From Rosa chinensis (taxonomy: Eukaryota > Streptophyta > Magnoliopsida > Rosales > Rosaceae): a stretch of 64,000 nucleotides of DNA. Made by a program: the position numbers and the translations under genes. The stretch is taken from NCBI RefSeq assembly GCF_002994745.2, contig NW_020126835.1:1-64000 (forward strand), written 5' to 3'. The notes below the pieces were generated by a model that was not told the origin of the DNA, did no database searches, and saw only the letters and a list, made by a program, of their open reading frames with translations. Below are positions 12,013 to 23,520 of the stretch, piece by piece (position 1 is the stretch's first letter; every line of letters begins with the position of its first letter).

Positions 12013-15000
12013 ATGAGTGGTAGATCTGTGCATTCTGTTTTGGTTGGGCTTGTGTGCCTGGCCCTTGCCTCTGCTATTTGTTGTTCAAGTGTTGGAAGCT
12101 CCAACAACATTATGTGCTTGGAGAGTGAAAGACATGCTCTTCTCCAGTTCAAACAAGGCCTTGTGGATGAGTCCAATGCTCTTGCTTCTTGGGAAAACAA
12201 GAAAGATTGCTGCAAGTGGAGAGGAATAGCGTGCAACAACCAAACAGGTCATGTCACAAGACTTGATTTGCCCTTTATATCTTTCAATTATACTGAAGTT
12301 CCTTTAAGAGGTGAAATTAGTCATTCACTACTTGAATTGCCATATCTAAATTACTTGGACCTCAGTTATAATGATTTTGGAGGAATGATCATTCCCAAGT
12401 TCATTGGCTCTTTGAGTCAATTGAAAGAACTCAAACTTGCAGCTGCTGATTTCAGTGGACCTGTTCCTCCCCAACTTGGAAACCTCTCTAATTTGCATAC
12501 TCTTGATCTTTCCTTCAATGATTTTGAAGGAATGATGGTTCCCAAATTCATTGGCTCTTTGAGTCAATTGAAAGAACTCAAACTTGCAGCTGCTGATTTC
12601 AGTGGACCTGTTCCTCCCCAACTTGGAAACCTCTCTAATTTGCATACTCTTGATCTTTCCTTCAATGATTTTGAAGGAATGATGGTTCCCAAATTCATTG
12701 GCTTTTTGAGTCAATTGAAGGAACTCAAACTTGCAGCTGCTGATTTCAGTGGACCTGTTCCTCCCCAACTTGGAAACCTCTCTAATTTGCACACTCTCGA
12801 TCTTTCCGTGAACCATGATGCTAGTTCTGAAACCTTGAGTGGTTATCTCATCTTTCTTCCTTGAGATACCTGAACATGGCACGGCTGAATTTGTCTGAGG
12901 CTGTGAATTGGCCACAATCTTTAAGCAAGCTCACTTTACTGACAGAGCTTCAGTTATCCCAGTGTAACCTTCCTGATGTCAATCTAAGATCACTTTCCTT
13001 TATTAATTCTTCCACCTCTCTTCAACTCCTTGACCTCTCTTGGAACTCTCTTAATTCTTCAATATTTTATTGGATAGCCAATGTCAGTAGCAACTTTGTC
13101 CATATTGATCTCTCTTTCAACAATCTCGAAAGTCCCATCCCAGATGTCTTCACAAGCATGCTTTCTCTAGTAACACTATATCTGTCTTCGAATCAACTTG
13201 AAGGTCTCATCCCAGATGTCTTCACAAGCATGCTTTCTCTAGTAACACTAGATCTGTCACGGAATCAACTTGAAGGTGGGATACCAAAAAGCTTTCAAAA
13301 CTTATGCAGCTTAGAATCGTTGACCTTATGGTCAAACCAATTGTCTGAAAACATTGAGGACTCTGTTAAAACCTTGTCTTGTGCTGAGAACACACTTGAG
13401 ACCTTGCACTTGTGTTTGAACCAACTTTGGGGGTCCTGGCCAGATTTGAAACGTTTTTCAAAGTTAAGAGAGTTAGATCTTTCCATTAATCAACTAAATG
13501 GCTCTGTACCCGAGAGTGTCGGGCAACTCTCTAGCCTTGAATTTTTATCTCTCGGGGGTAATTCTTTCACTGGTGTCATAACAGAATCCCACTTTCTGAA
13601 CCTCTCTCGTTTACAGATTTTGGAGCTTTCTGGTAATCGTTTCTCTATCAACCTGAGCTCTGATTGGAATCCACCATTTCAACTTGGTTTGTTAGGCATG
13701 TCCTCTTGCAAGGTGGGCCCAGCTTTTCCCAAGTGGATTCTAACGCAGACAAATCTTACTCTGCTTTATCTCTCTAATGCTGGACTATCAGGATCATTAC
13801 CTAATAAGTTTTGGGATCTATTTTCCGGCTTATCTGATTTAGATCTCTCTATGAACCAAATCCATGGAAAACTGCTGAATCTGTCATTGACAAGCTTGAG
13901 TTATGTTAACTTGTCTTCTAATCTATTTTCTGGCGCAGTGCCATCATTTTCTCCTATGCTAGGAGAGATGTATCTCTCGAATAATAGGTTTTCAGGACCT
14001 TTGTCTTCCTTATGTGCAACGCAGTCTCCAAATTTAAGGTCTGCTGACATTTCTAAGAACCTATTGTCTGGGGAGCTTCCTAATTGTTGGATGCAATTTC
14101 AAGAATTGCAAGTGTTGAATTTGGGAAAGAATAAATTATCTGGAAAAATACCAAGCTCGTTAGGTAATCTACAGGGAATTGTGATATTGCGTTTACGTGA
14201 TAACAACTTTTCAGGTGAATTGCCTTCTTTAGAGAACTGTACCAGATTATCGATAGTTGACCTTGGCAACAATAACTTGTCGGGAAAGATTCCAACATGG
14301 ATTGGCCAAAGCCTACCAAAGTTGGTGATTCTACGCTTACGGTCTAATGAGTTCAGTGGAATCATACCCTTGTCCTTGTGCACTCTAGCTGCCATTCATG
14401 TATTGGACCTCTCTCACAACAACATTTCCGGAGGCTTGCCGCATTGCTTCAATAACATCAGCCAAAGCGCTAATAATCATCATATCCATTATCCTTCTTT
14501 CACTAATGTGTTAGTTAATTCAGAACTCATGTGGAAGGGAATAGAAAGAGAGTTTGGGAAAAATCTTGCTGGTATGAGAAGCATTGACATGTCAAGCAAC
14601 TGTTTGATGGGGGAAATTCCTCAAAGTATAGCAAATATGACAGAGTTGAAATCACTGAATCTGTCAAGAAACTATTTGACAGGAAAGCTTCCCGAAAACT
14701 TTGGTAACATGAAGATGTTGGAATCTCTTGATTTGTCAAGAAACCAGATATCTGGTAAAATTCCTACAAGTCTTGCGAGCTTAAACTTTCTTAGTGTCTT
14801 GGACTTATCACACAACAACTTGTCAGGAAGAATTCCGTCAGGCACCCAACTTCAGGGTTTTAATGCTTCTGCATATATGGGAAATCTTGGACTTTGTGGA
14901 CCACCGCTGACACCAAATTGCCCACCAGATGGAGCAACTCAAGCTGATGATAACAAAGAATATGATAATGATGGTCTCATAAGCCTGGGATTTTTTATCA

Positions 15001-15167
15001 GTGCTGTGCTAGGATTCGTCATTGGATTTTGGATGGTCTGCGGCAGTCTACTGCTTAAGACTTCTTGGAGATATGCTTATTTCATATTCCTGGACAATGC
15101 AAAAGATTGGATTTATGTCAAAACCGCTGTGTACAAGGCAAAAGTGCAAAGGAGACTTCAAAGATAA
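12013..15167 (+). CDS. LRR receptor-like protein (EIX2-type RLP), one frameshift
   Basis: This is a single-exon cell-surface receptor of about 1050 residues without a kinase domain. Start at ATG 12013 gives a signal peptide (MSGRSVHSVLVGLVCLALAS), then an LRRNT domain (CLESERHALLQFKQGL, DCCKWRGIACNNQTGHV), about 30 extracellular leucine-rich repeats with xxLxLSxNxLxG spacing, an acidic juxtamembrane stretch (DDNKEYDND), one transmembrane helix (ISLGFFISAVLGFVIGF) and a short basic tail ending RRLQR. A one-base loss near 12833 (gaaaccttgag where gaaaaccttgag is expected) shifts the frame; reading continues in the next frame from 12861 to 15167. The same lesion is in the 54008 copy. RLPs of this group, such as tomato EIX2, sense fungal patterns with SOBIR1-type kinases; the ligand here is unknown. 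Confidence 0.87.
12401..12841 (+). repeat. 147-bp tandem repeat encoding LRR pairs, 3 units
   Basis: Units begin at 12401, 12548 and 12695, with a period of exactly 147 bp (49 codons, two LRRs). Each encodes FIGSLSQLKELKLAAADFSG followed by VPPQLGNLSNLHTLDLS. The units are almost identical in DNA, so the expansion is recent. The sister gene has six units at 54388-55250. Confidence 0.95.
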
Positions 15168-15466
15168 ATGGTAAACTAAACTACATAATACTTAGTTTTT
15201 ATAGTGTTTATGTTTTCTGGCTAGATATACTTGTAGAAACTCTTTCAAATTTATAGTATTACAATCGTTTGGAAACGCAAAATATTTGTCCAATCTTTTA
15301 GAAATATTGTTTTTTGACTGTCATTTGTTTTGACATGATGTTAGGAGATTCTGGCATTCGAGGAAATGAGCCTAATGATCCCGGAAGTGGAAAGATTCAA
15401 GGTTTAATGTTGAAGGTTTTCAGATGTCGTTGCTTTCTCTTTCAGCAAGAAATAATTATTATGCTT

Positions 15467-15674
15467 TTATCTCTTGAGAAATGTGTGTGAATAATGGATT
15501 GTATGTAGTATGAGCTGGTATCACTTTTATTCCATCTTTCTGGCTGTAATTTAAACCTAGCTTTCTCGATTTATCTCTTGAGAAATGTGTGTGAATAATG
15601 GATTGTATGTTGTATGAGCTGGTATCACTTTTATTGCATCTTTCTGGCTGTAATTTAAACCTAGCTTTCTCGAT
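15467..15674. repeat. 104-bp direct tandem duplication
   Basis: Two copies (15467-15570 and 15571-15674) start ttatctcttgagaaatgtgt and differ at about two positions. The matching region of unit 3 near 57950-58080 has a single copy. Confidence 0.93.
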
Positions 15675-15759
15675 TGATTTCAAAATAATTACCTGCAATT
15701 ATATATTGTTCCATTCCAGAGCATTTCAATTAATCTGATCTATTCCAATCAAACTTCAG

Positions 15760-16020
15760 AGATTTTATTACTCTGCATCTATGGGGAATTTTGGACTTTG
15801 CAGACCACAGCTAACACTTAAGTCCCTGAAATATGCGACTGCTCAAGATCCTCGTATCTCTAGTGGCAGAGGAAAAACTGATGGTATCAGAAACCTAGGA
15901 TTTTATTACGATAGTGCATAGCTTGGATTCTTCAGAGGATTTTGGGAGTCTCTGACACTTCACTACTAAAGTCTTCATGAGATGCACCTATTTCAAATTC
16001 GTGTATGGTACAAAAGATAT
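15760..16020 (+). pseudogene. Decayed 3' end of a second RLP
   Basis: The sequence reads SASMGNFGLCRPQLTLKSL, then a remnant of the acidic and transmembrane region (GIRNLGFYYDSA, GFFRGFWES) and a tail (HLFQIRVWYK). It parallels the C-terminus of the gene ending at 15167 but has stops and frameshifts. Related fragments lie at 50745-51010 and 58530-59000. Confidence 0.75.
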
Positions 16021-19000
16021 GATTTATCTAATAATACTAGCAGATCATCATTTATTGTTTTGTACTTACATAAATGTTTGTAGTGTGGTCTTTATTTTCT
16101 TTTTATAAGATGATCTTAGAAGTTGCAGCCTACTGTTATGTGGAGGAAGGAATTAGTTTCCTACTCCAGAATAACCAGGATATGGGAGGTTTTTCGATTT
16201 GAGATGTCTTTGCCTCCTCTTTCTTCATTTTGTAGCTGCATTTCGCTCTTTGTTTTCTTTTTACCTTCTTTCAGTTTAGAATGCACGACGTCTAATGTAA
16301 GATAACCATGGATATGTCAATGTGACAGAATATAGTAATTTTGCTTTCTAAGACAAGCAATTGAAAACGGATGTATATTGTACAGTAGTTTCTTCAAGGT
16401 TTCATATGTCGCTGACCAGTAAACTAGAAAGCTCAAATTGTAGCTCCAAGAGATCAGTGAAATCTTATAAAATCAACTACCCTTTCTAATGAGTGATCGT
16501 GTCTGTCATTCTTTTCACTCCCTCTTTATCTACATTCTTTGCTTCAACTTTCATAGCTTCAGTCTCAGGAAAACAGAAGGTAGAAATGATAACCATCCAA
16601 TTGTACTCGAACCCCCTCAAGTAGTACGCACACCCCTCTCTCAGTAGTGATCAAACCACCCTCATGTTGGACCACAACCCCTAACTTCGGTTAAAAAGGG
16701 TGTAAAAACAGAGTAGGCTAAAAATATTTGAGGTCTGCAAAATTGTAACTTACACAAAACTTCCCATTTCCACTTATCCAACCTTTTCAACCTGTTAAAA
16801 AATGTAAATAGAACATAGTCACAGCAGACACTATTAATAATGCTTTCGTTTGATCACAGGCTTCTCTCTTATATCACCTCAACTTGGGGTTTTTTTACCC
16901 AATTTAGACCCAGATGCCCCAAAATTGTTATTTACAGAGTTGGTACCCTTTTGTGAATCTTGTATAGCTTGCTTCAAGATCTCTACTACCTGATTCATTG
17001 TTGGTCGGTCTCTTGCATTCTTGTTCAGGCAGCTATCTGCCAACTTGGCAATTTTCCGAGCTGCATTAATAGAATACTGATCTCTTAGGAGTGCATCTAT
17101 TATCATGCTGAACTTTTTACTGTCTGCAGGGTACTGTCTAACCCAATAAAGTAGTCTACTCCGCTATTGGCCGGTGCCTTTCTAAGACACGCCTCCCAGT
17201 GAGGATCTCATACAGCACCACACCAAAACTCCATAAGTCACTATGGATGGAAAGATGGCCTGTTTCGACATACTCTAGCGCAGCATATCCATAAGTCCCT
17301 ACCACCTGATAACAAAAGCAAATACAATATGAACCAGGGAAAATGTTAAATAGAAGCAAAGAACCAGAAAGGTAAATAATAACGGATACCAATTGCCCTC
17401 TCAATATTGCAATTCAAACAAGATTCTGCCAACCTCCAAATGAAGTTGACATCGAGTTCTAAAAGAACTTGGGCTAGTAGTAAAATAAGTCATCTATTAT
17501 CTACTTACTGCTGTCGATACATGAGTACGGTCACCCTTTGGCCCTTCTCTAGCAAGCCTGAAGTCTGAGAGCTTCGGCTTAAAGTCCTCATCCAAGAGCA
17601 CGTTGGAGGATTTGAAATCTTGATATATCACCTATTCAAACAATGCAACAAAAAAGGTTCAACAAAGTATATAAAAATTCTTGTCTTCAAACAAATAAAG
17701 AGTTACCATGTGAGGTAATCCAGTATCTACCATCCTTAAATACACTCTTCAGCATTTGGATATTCATAGAAGATGACTTTTGTTTTAAGCTCACAAGCAG
17801 AGCCGAACCAAATCTATGATGTAGTATTATAACATTAACATTAAAGCATATATTTAAGTAGCGAGAATTTAAATTGTTCCCTGTAATTGACTTCCAGCTA
17901 CAAAAATGGAAGAATAAGATCAGGGGACTAGTGTGTTGAAGTAAACAGGGGATACCTATTAACGCGCAGGAATTAGAGAGTGATAATTTAATTCATGCTT
18001 CTTTTATATTACTCTCAAGTTTTATATTCAATTTCAAATTGTACAAGACAACAAAGAAGAGTGCAATTTCATTCGATGGTTTTGAACTCAAGAACTCTTA
18101 TACCATGTGACACAACCACAGGGTCCCAACAGCTTAAGCTTTTAGAGAACAAAATACATCAAGATAATGGACAGTTGCTGAAGTGACAGTGTCCACCAAT
18201 ATATGTAACTGGAGGCAATTATATTAGCAGCAGATACAATTTAAGTTCCAAAACCAGAGATGCCACTATAAATGCAGCAGACAAGTAAAAGATGTATAAT
18301 ACATAGTTAGTACATTCCAATCATTAGTCGTGGTTCTAATACTACACTATCTTAAGCAGGCCACACTGATTTGGTATTCCATGGGTCAAAATAACATATA
18401 TGAGTTGCATGCTCACATGATATGGTAGTTCTACATTCCAAACAAACTGAAAGGAAATACATGGTCAAACATAGGTCAAATAAATGAAAACTATATTCAC
18501 CTGGACTTCCAGTCCCTCGTGTAGATAAGCCAATCCTTGAGCAGCAACAAGCATTATTTGTAACCTCGTGATCCAAGGAAGAGGGTTCAAAGCCCTGCTG
18601 AAAAGATGATCCTCTAAGCTCCTATTAGGCATATATTCATATACCAATAGCCGTTGGATCCCTCTTTCTCCATCTACAGAGCAATATCCTAGAAGCTTTA
18701 CCAGATTTGGGTGATTTACCACACCAAGAAATTGAACCTCTGCAAGCCATTCTTTATGACCCTATATTAAAACAGCAAAGAACCATAAGCTTGACAACTA
18801 AATAGATAAAAATAATAGAGAGGCACACAATGCCTCCAAAATGGGTGTTTAGGAAAGGATAACTTGAACTTAGAGTTCAGTTGAATGTGCGAGTCTTTCT
18901 CAACAGTTTAAAAGAGTAATGGGATGTATCTTTTACACAGACCAATATCATTTCAAGGGCTAAATCATTACATTTATCCATTCTCAAAGTTAAAATGCTA

Positions 19001-19797
19001 TTTCCACAAAATTTGAGAATCTGTTCCAATTCATGTTCTTGAGAGCAAACCCCTCTCTTTCGTAACTAGTAAGAGCCTTGTCATACAACAGATAGCTGCA
19101 TAATAGAAACAAGTCTATTTACAATTCACTTTAGTAATGGTTTTGAAACACTATATGAAATCCATTCGCCTAAGTTTAGTACTCACTTTCCTATTGGTTC
19201 TTGCTAACACTACAAATGATGATATTATCTCCACACTCCTAGAGTTCGAGCACCAGATTAATTCCAAGGTCCAAATTTTTCATACACAAAACTACATGTA
19301 GGGTCGTTAACTAAATGTATACCACAGAACTACCGTGACTTGATCAATAGAAGACATTCAGATTTCTTTCAACCTCAATAGAAAAATCATTATGTCACAT
19401 TTAGTCTTTTTCATGCCCTACTCACTTGAGCACATTCTCTATTTGATTATTTACTTCCATATCATTCCCACTCCAATTGGCCAGGAATTAGGAATGATAG
19501 GATGGGTTGGTAACCCCATGCCCCTTTTTCCTCCCCACTCTACTACGCCTAGTGCCTAACATGTATTTTGGGATTATATTGAAGCAGTATACAGGAAGAA
19601 TTGAATAGTGTTTCTAATAAATCCAACAAGCTATATTAACATGGATATAAAATCACAAAGACCCAATAAATCTACTAAACAAACCACATGTACTAATCAA
19701 TTAAAAACCATATGTTTATTAACAAATGCAGAACAGGGCCACTACTAGAAGTATAGTCAAAACATGAACATATATATAACTATTCTTTAGGAATAAT

Positions 19798-19852
19798 TCA
19801 ACCCAAAAACAAACTACTTTAATTCCACCCAAAAACAAACTACTTTAATTCC
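19798..19852. repeat. Short tandem duplication of about 27 bp
   Basis: The string acccaaaaacaaactacttt occurs twice in succession within RLCK intron 1; the other RLCK copies have one. Confidence 0.85.
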
Positions 19853-20068
19853 CTATCCAATATGACAATTCTTTCAGATCAGAATACAATAGCATTCAAT
19901 GCTACCATCACAATCATTCAACATCCAAGACTAAGAAAACCAACCAACCAACCAAGTAGTAATGGAGAAAAACCAAGTGGAAGAAAAACAGACAGAAAAA
20001 ATGTAAAAATTAACCAAACAGTTAAAATTCCTTAATGAAGATAAGAATTGGAACCTGTAAGCTATGTG

Positions 20069-20668
20069 TAGGGGTCATCATTTGGCCCGCGGGCCTAAAA
20101 GCCCATGGGCGCCCGCCCGGCCCAGTGGGCAAAAGCCCGGCCCGGCCCGCAGAAAAGCCCATCTCGACCCTGCCCATTGGGCACGAGGCAGGGCTAGGGC
20201 GGAGGGTTCAAAGCCCAGGCCCGGCCCGCGGCCCGGCCCGTTATATGCCCATTAAAGCCCGCCCGGCCCGGCCTTATAAGCCCGCCCGAAAGCCCATTCA
20301 ATTTTTGTATTAATATATTTTTATGTTGTTATATTGAACTAATTATTGCATTAGGCCATATGTTTTTTTAATTTTGAATTTTATTTTGTTCAATAATTAA
20401 CATATCATCATTTTTTCATAGGTTTTTGTATTTTTTTAACAAAATAATATGACATATAAATATAATGGGCTCGGCCCTGCCCATCCAAAAAAGCCCGGCT
20501 TGGCCCGGCCCTAAAAAGCCCGTAAGGCCCTGGGCCATGGCGGCCTGGGCCTTGATTTTTAAAGAAGCCCGGCCCTGCCCGGCCCGAAAAATAAAAAAAA
20601 ATGTTTTGGCCCGGCCCGAGCCCATTAATTTTGGGCAGGGCGGCCTGCCTGCCCTTTGACGACCCCTA
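20069..20668. mobile_element. Non-autonomous hAT element (600 bp) with GGCCC-rich ends
   Basis: The ends TAGGGGTC and GACCCCTA are inverted and flanked by a perfect 8-bp target-site duplication, gctatgtg (20061-20068 and 20669-20676), diagnostic of hAT. Both subterminal regions are packed with GCCCGGCCC-type motifs (20088-20300 and 20465-20660) around an AT-rich centre. There is no transposase. It sits 14 bp before the end of RLCK exon 1, between the codons for His-Ser and Leu-Gln, so it breaks the kinase gene. Confidence 0.93.
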
Positions 20669-22255
20669 GCTATGTGGATTCAACTTCTTCATGGCAACCA
20701 AAATTGGACTACCCTTGCCATTTTTGGGCTTGATTATTCCTTTATACACACTCCCAAATCCCCCTTCCCTAAGCTTTTGCAACCTGCTAAAGCCATTGGT
20801 TGAATCACTGAGCTCTTGGAGTGAGAAAACCTTCAAATTCTGCTCCTTCTCTTTGTACAATTCTGGTATGCTTCTTGGTGAAGGTAGAGATTTCGAGGCA
20901 CGGTCTAATACCGGAGTTAAGGAGTCGCTTTTGTTTCTCAAATCCGGAGCTGATTTTGACTCCTTTCGTTTCTTCTTGGATTTGAATTTGAAGGGAAAGA
21001 TGCATGCCTGCCTGTCACAGTTCTCTATACTAGTCGAAAATAGGTTTAAGAGATTATTTTTCTTTTTTAAAATAGGTTAAGAGATTAATATAGGGTCCGG
21101 ATCCTCTCCTAAGCAATAAAATTGCCTAAGCTTGCTAAGATTTTAATCAAGTAATGACACGTGTAGAAACAACATCTAGTGGCTATAATAGTGCCACGTA
21201 GTGACTGACATCAAAAACCAATTCCAGAAGGCCAGAAACCTCAACTATCTCCTCTCTGTCTCTCTCTCTCTCCAACACCAGATCTCCCCAGGGAAGACTT
21301 TAACTCTCTATTAAGTTCTTGAATCTTGACTCGTCCTTATGGGTTTTGGTGGTTGATAAATTTCTCCTGGAATTGGTTGGGATTGATGGGTTCGATTTTT
21401 GGGGCTGGGTTTTCCACTGATGTGTTTCTTCCCTGTAAAAATTTCAATAACTAATGGAATATGATATTGGAAAACCAATTTCTCTGTACAATGGAAAAGA
21501 ACAAGCATCAGGTTTTTATTCACCCAAAATTTTTGCTTCTTTTCCATGTTTTCCCAATTTTCAATTTCATAGTTGGGTTCTTGCAAATTTCAAAGTAACA
21601 TCTCAAGTCTGTTTGAATTTCTTCAAGTTTGAATTTTGAAGTTTCTGGTCTTGCCGATCAGCAGTTCATGTGTGATGTTGTCTAGTTGAATGTTTGTTGT
21701 GATCTGAATCTTATTCCATTCCTTTACTGTTTACTCCTACTTATTAGAGCTTATCTTCAAACATAATATGTTGTTGCTTAGGATTACATTTTTCTGTTGG
21801 GAAGATTCTTGAAGGGTTTTGCTTTAATTGGGATGTATCATTTATTCGGGGCAGGAATAGATATGGAGTATTTTGATGGATTAGAGTTTTAGGTAAAGAG
21901 AAAGAGAAAAATTCAGTCACCGTCCCCAAATTATGCTGCTAAGGTCAATTTGATACCCGAACTCTTAAAAGTATCAATGTGATATCTAAAGATCTATTTT
22001 GACATCAACATTATACTTTCGTCCAAAATCTCTGACGGTGCCATCAACTTGATAATGTGGCAAGCATGTGGGTCCCTCAAAAAAATGAAATGACCAATTT
22101 ACCTTTTTTTTTGTTAATTTTTTTTTTCTTCTTTTCATTTCTTTTTCTTCTATTTTTTTCTTCTTCTTCTTGTTCTTCTTCTTTTTTTTTGGATTTTGTT
22201 CTAGCCAAACCGCCGCAAGCTTGCTCCTTTTCCTCCGCTCAAGAAATCAAAGAGA

Positions 22256-22400
22256 ATGGCTTATGTTTCTTCTTCAACCACAGTCTCCTTCTTCTTCTCT
22301 CTCCTCTCCTTCTCCTTCGCCCAAACCATCACCAACGCTGCCAAGATCCTCTCCAATTTCTATCTCTTCTTCCTTCTTTCTCATCCAATTTTTCTATTGA
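22256..22400 (+). pseudogene. Possible captured 5' end of a secreted-protein gene
   Basis: An ATG opens MAYVSSSTTVSFFFSLLSFS, a signal-peptide-like start, then FAQTITNAAKILSN, reminiscent of the N-terminus of fasciclin-like arabinogalactan proteins. Homology fades after about 45 codons into unrelated sequence. The surrounding polypyrimidine tract makes chance open frames likely, so the family call is weak. Confidence 0.3.
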
Positions 22401-22659
22401 TGAACACCTCTACAGCTCACCTCAACCAAATCCACTGAAATTCAATCTTCAAATCCATAAGGAAATTACAGCAGCTCGTTTCGAGAATCAATAAGAAGGG
22501 ATGGGTTCTTGTGTTCAACTGTTAACTATATAAATCCAATTGGACAACACAACAACATAGTTACTGTACATTGAAACAACAAAAACCACAGGCAACAAAC
22601 GGTGGGAAGATCAAAATGTAATGGGTCACTCAGATTTTGATCGTTGGACTCACTTATGG

Positions 22660-23520
22660 GTTTATTTTGGTTTGGGTAGTTGTTGTTCTTATGTAAGGTT
22701 GAGTCTTGTAGAAAGCTGTTTTCCCAAATTTTTGGTACTCTTCTAAGCCGACTATACCTCTGAAATTATTGAACGAAAGGTTCAAGGATTTTAGGGGACT
22801 AATTGGGGGAAAATCCGAAGGGAAAGAACCGTTCATGGAGTTGTTTGAGACATCTAAGTAGGTCAATGCGCGAAGAACAGAGATTGGCTTCGAGCTGCCG
22901 GAGATTTTGCAGCTCGAAATGTCTAGGTGTTGGACATTAGTGAGGTTGGCAAGATCAGAAGGGAGAGCACCCAAATTGTTGTGAGAAAGGTTGAGGATTT
23001 TGAGGTGTGGGAAACCAGAAGCATAATAGAGTTGGTGAACCTGTTGCTGGAGAGACAGCTTATGGACTGAGGAAACCGAACCGTTATCAAACCCGAAGCT
23101 GCCACCGAACTTGTTTTTGGAGAGAATGACTTCGACTAAGGTTGGATGAGACAAGAACCAACCTGGGACAGAGCTTTGAGAGAATTATTTGACAGATCGA
23201 GGTTTCTGTGGTACTTCCATGAGACTATGCTGCTAAGGTTTCTAGAATAGAGCTTGATTTCTGTGATGGGTGGATTTGAGCATTGGGAGTTTGATTTTGG
23301 AACCAAGAAGGATTTGCGTGTTTTGCTTTCAAGAGATGCTGTTTCTTTCCCAGATTCTAATTCAATACCCGGATCATCACCGCTCCTCTCTCCTCCACAC
23401 TCTGACCAGTACTTCGTCCACCTCCACCTGAGCTCTCCGGCCAGAGTCTCCTCCTTGTCATTGACATCGGCAGCGATTCTCGCTACTCCGACTGTTCTTC
23501 ATAAGCCACAAACACTTTGA
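22660..23520 (-). pseudogene. Captured ectodomain of an LRR receptor kinase (MEE62/CaMRLK-like)
   Basis: Reading from about 23520 downwards it gives [87 protein letters not shown] and [19 protein letters not shown], a run of LRRs like those of Arabidopsis MEE62-type kinases. No transmembrane or kinase part is present. Frameshifts occur near 23045 and 23155. It sits wholly inside the inner MULE. Confidence 0.75.

Larger units (their letters stand above)
10070..20054. repeat. Duplication unit 1: BAM3 tail, RLP, RLCK
   Basis: This block is repeated, with many small deletions, at 49568-62596. Matching anchors are 10070-10440 with 49568-49962, 10636-11160 with 53268-53780, 11840-15170 with 53840-57297, 15400-16330 with 57881-59290, and 16800-19615 with 59760-62596. 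The RLCK part (16923-20035) also matches 36722-37340 plus 47556-49557. Gene order and orientation are the same in both full units. Confidence 0.88.
16879..21004 (-). pseudogene. Receptor-like cytoplasmic kinase (PBL19/PCRK1-like, RLCK-VII), copy 1
   Basis: Four exons on the minus strand: exon 1 about 21004-20055 (basic N-terminus, then SIPELYKEKEQNLKVFSLQE, LREGGFGSVYKG loop, VAMKKLNPHS), exon 2 18761-18501 ([37 protein letters not shown]), exon 3 17631-17509 ([27 protein letters not shown]), exon 4 17305-16879 ([54 protein letters not shown]). Such kinases relay signals below immune receptors at the plasma membrane. Damage: no in-frame ATG at the expected start, a hAT element in exon 1, and a CAG-to-TAG stop plus frameshift after RPIAE near 17156. 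Kinase motifs are altered: first Gly of the P-loop is Arg, RDFKSSN is QDFKSSN, DFG is DFR, APE is ALE. It is convergent with the upstream RLP. Confidence 0.88.

Noticed and set aside
12346..12915. 189-residue minus-strand open frame with internal repeats
   Set aside because: It is antisense to the 147-bp LRR repeats of the RLP; the periodicity comes from the plus-strand gene. The same holds for 54532-54855 minus.
20035..20659. Pro/Gly/Arg-rich open frames on both strands
   Set aside because: They arise from GGCCC motifs in the hAT ends, which lack stop codons by composition.
22057..22494. 145-residue Phe/Ser/Leu-rich frame
   Set aside because: It is mainly a polypyrimidine tract in the MULE arm; only the short signal-peptide-like start at 22256 is worth noting.
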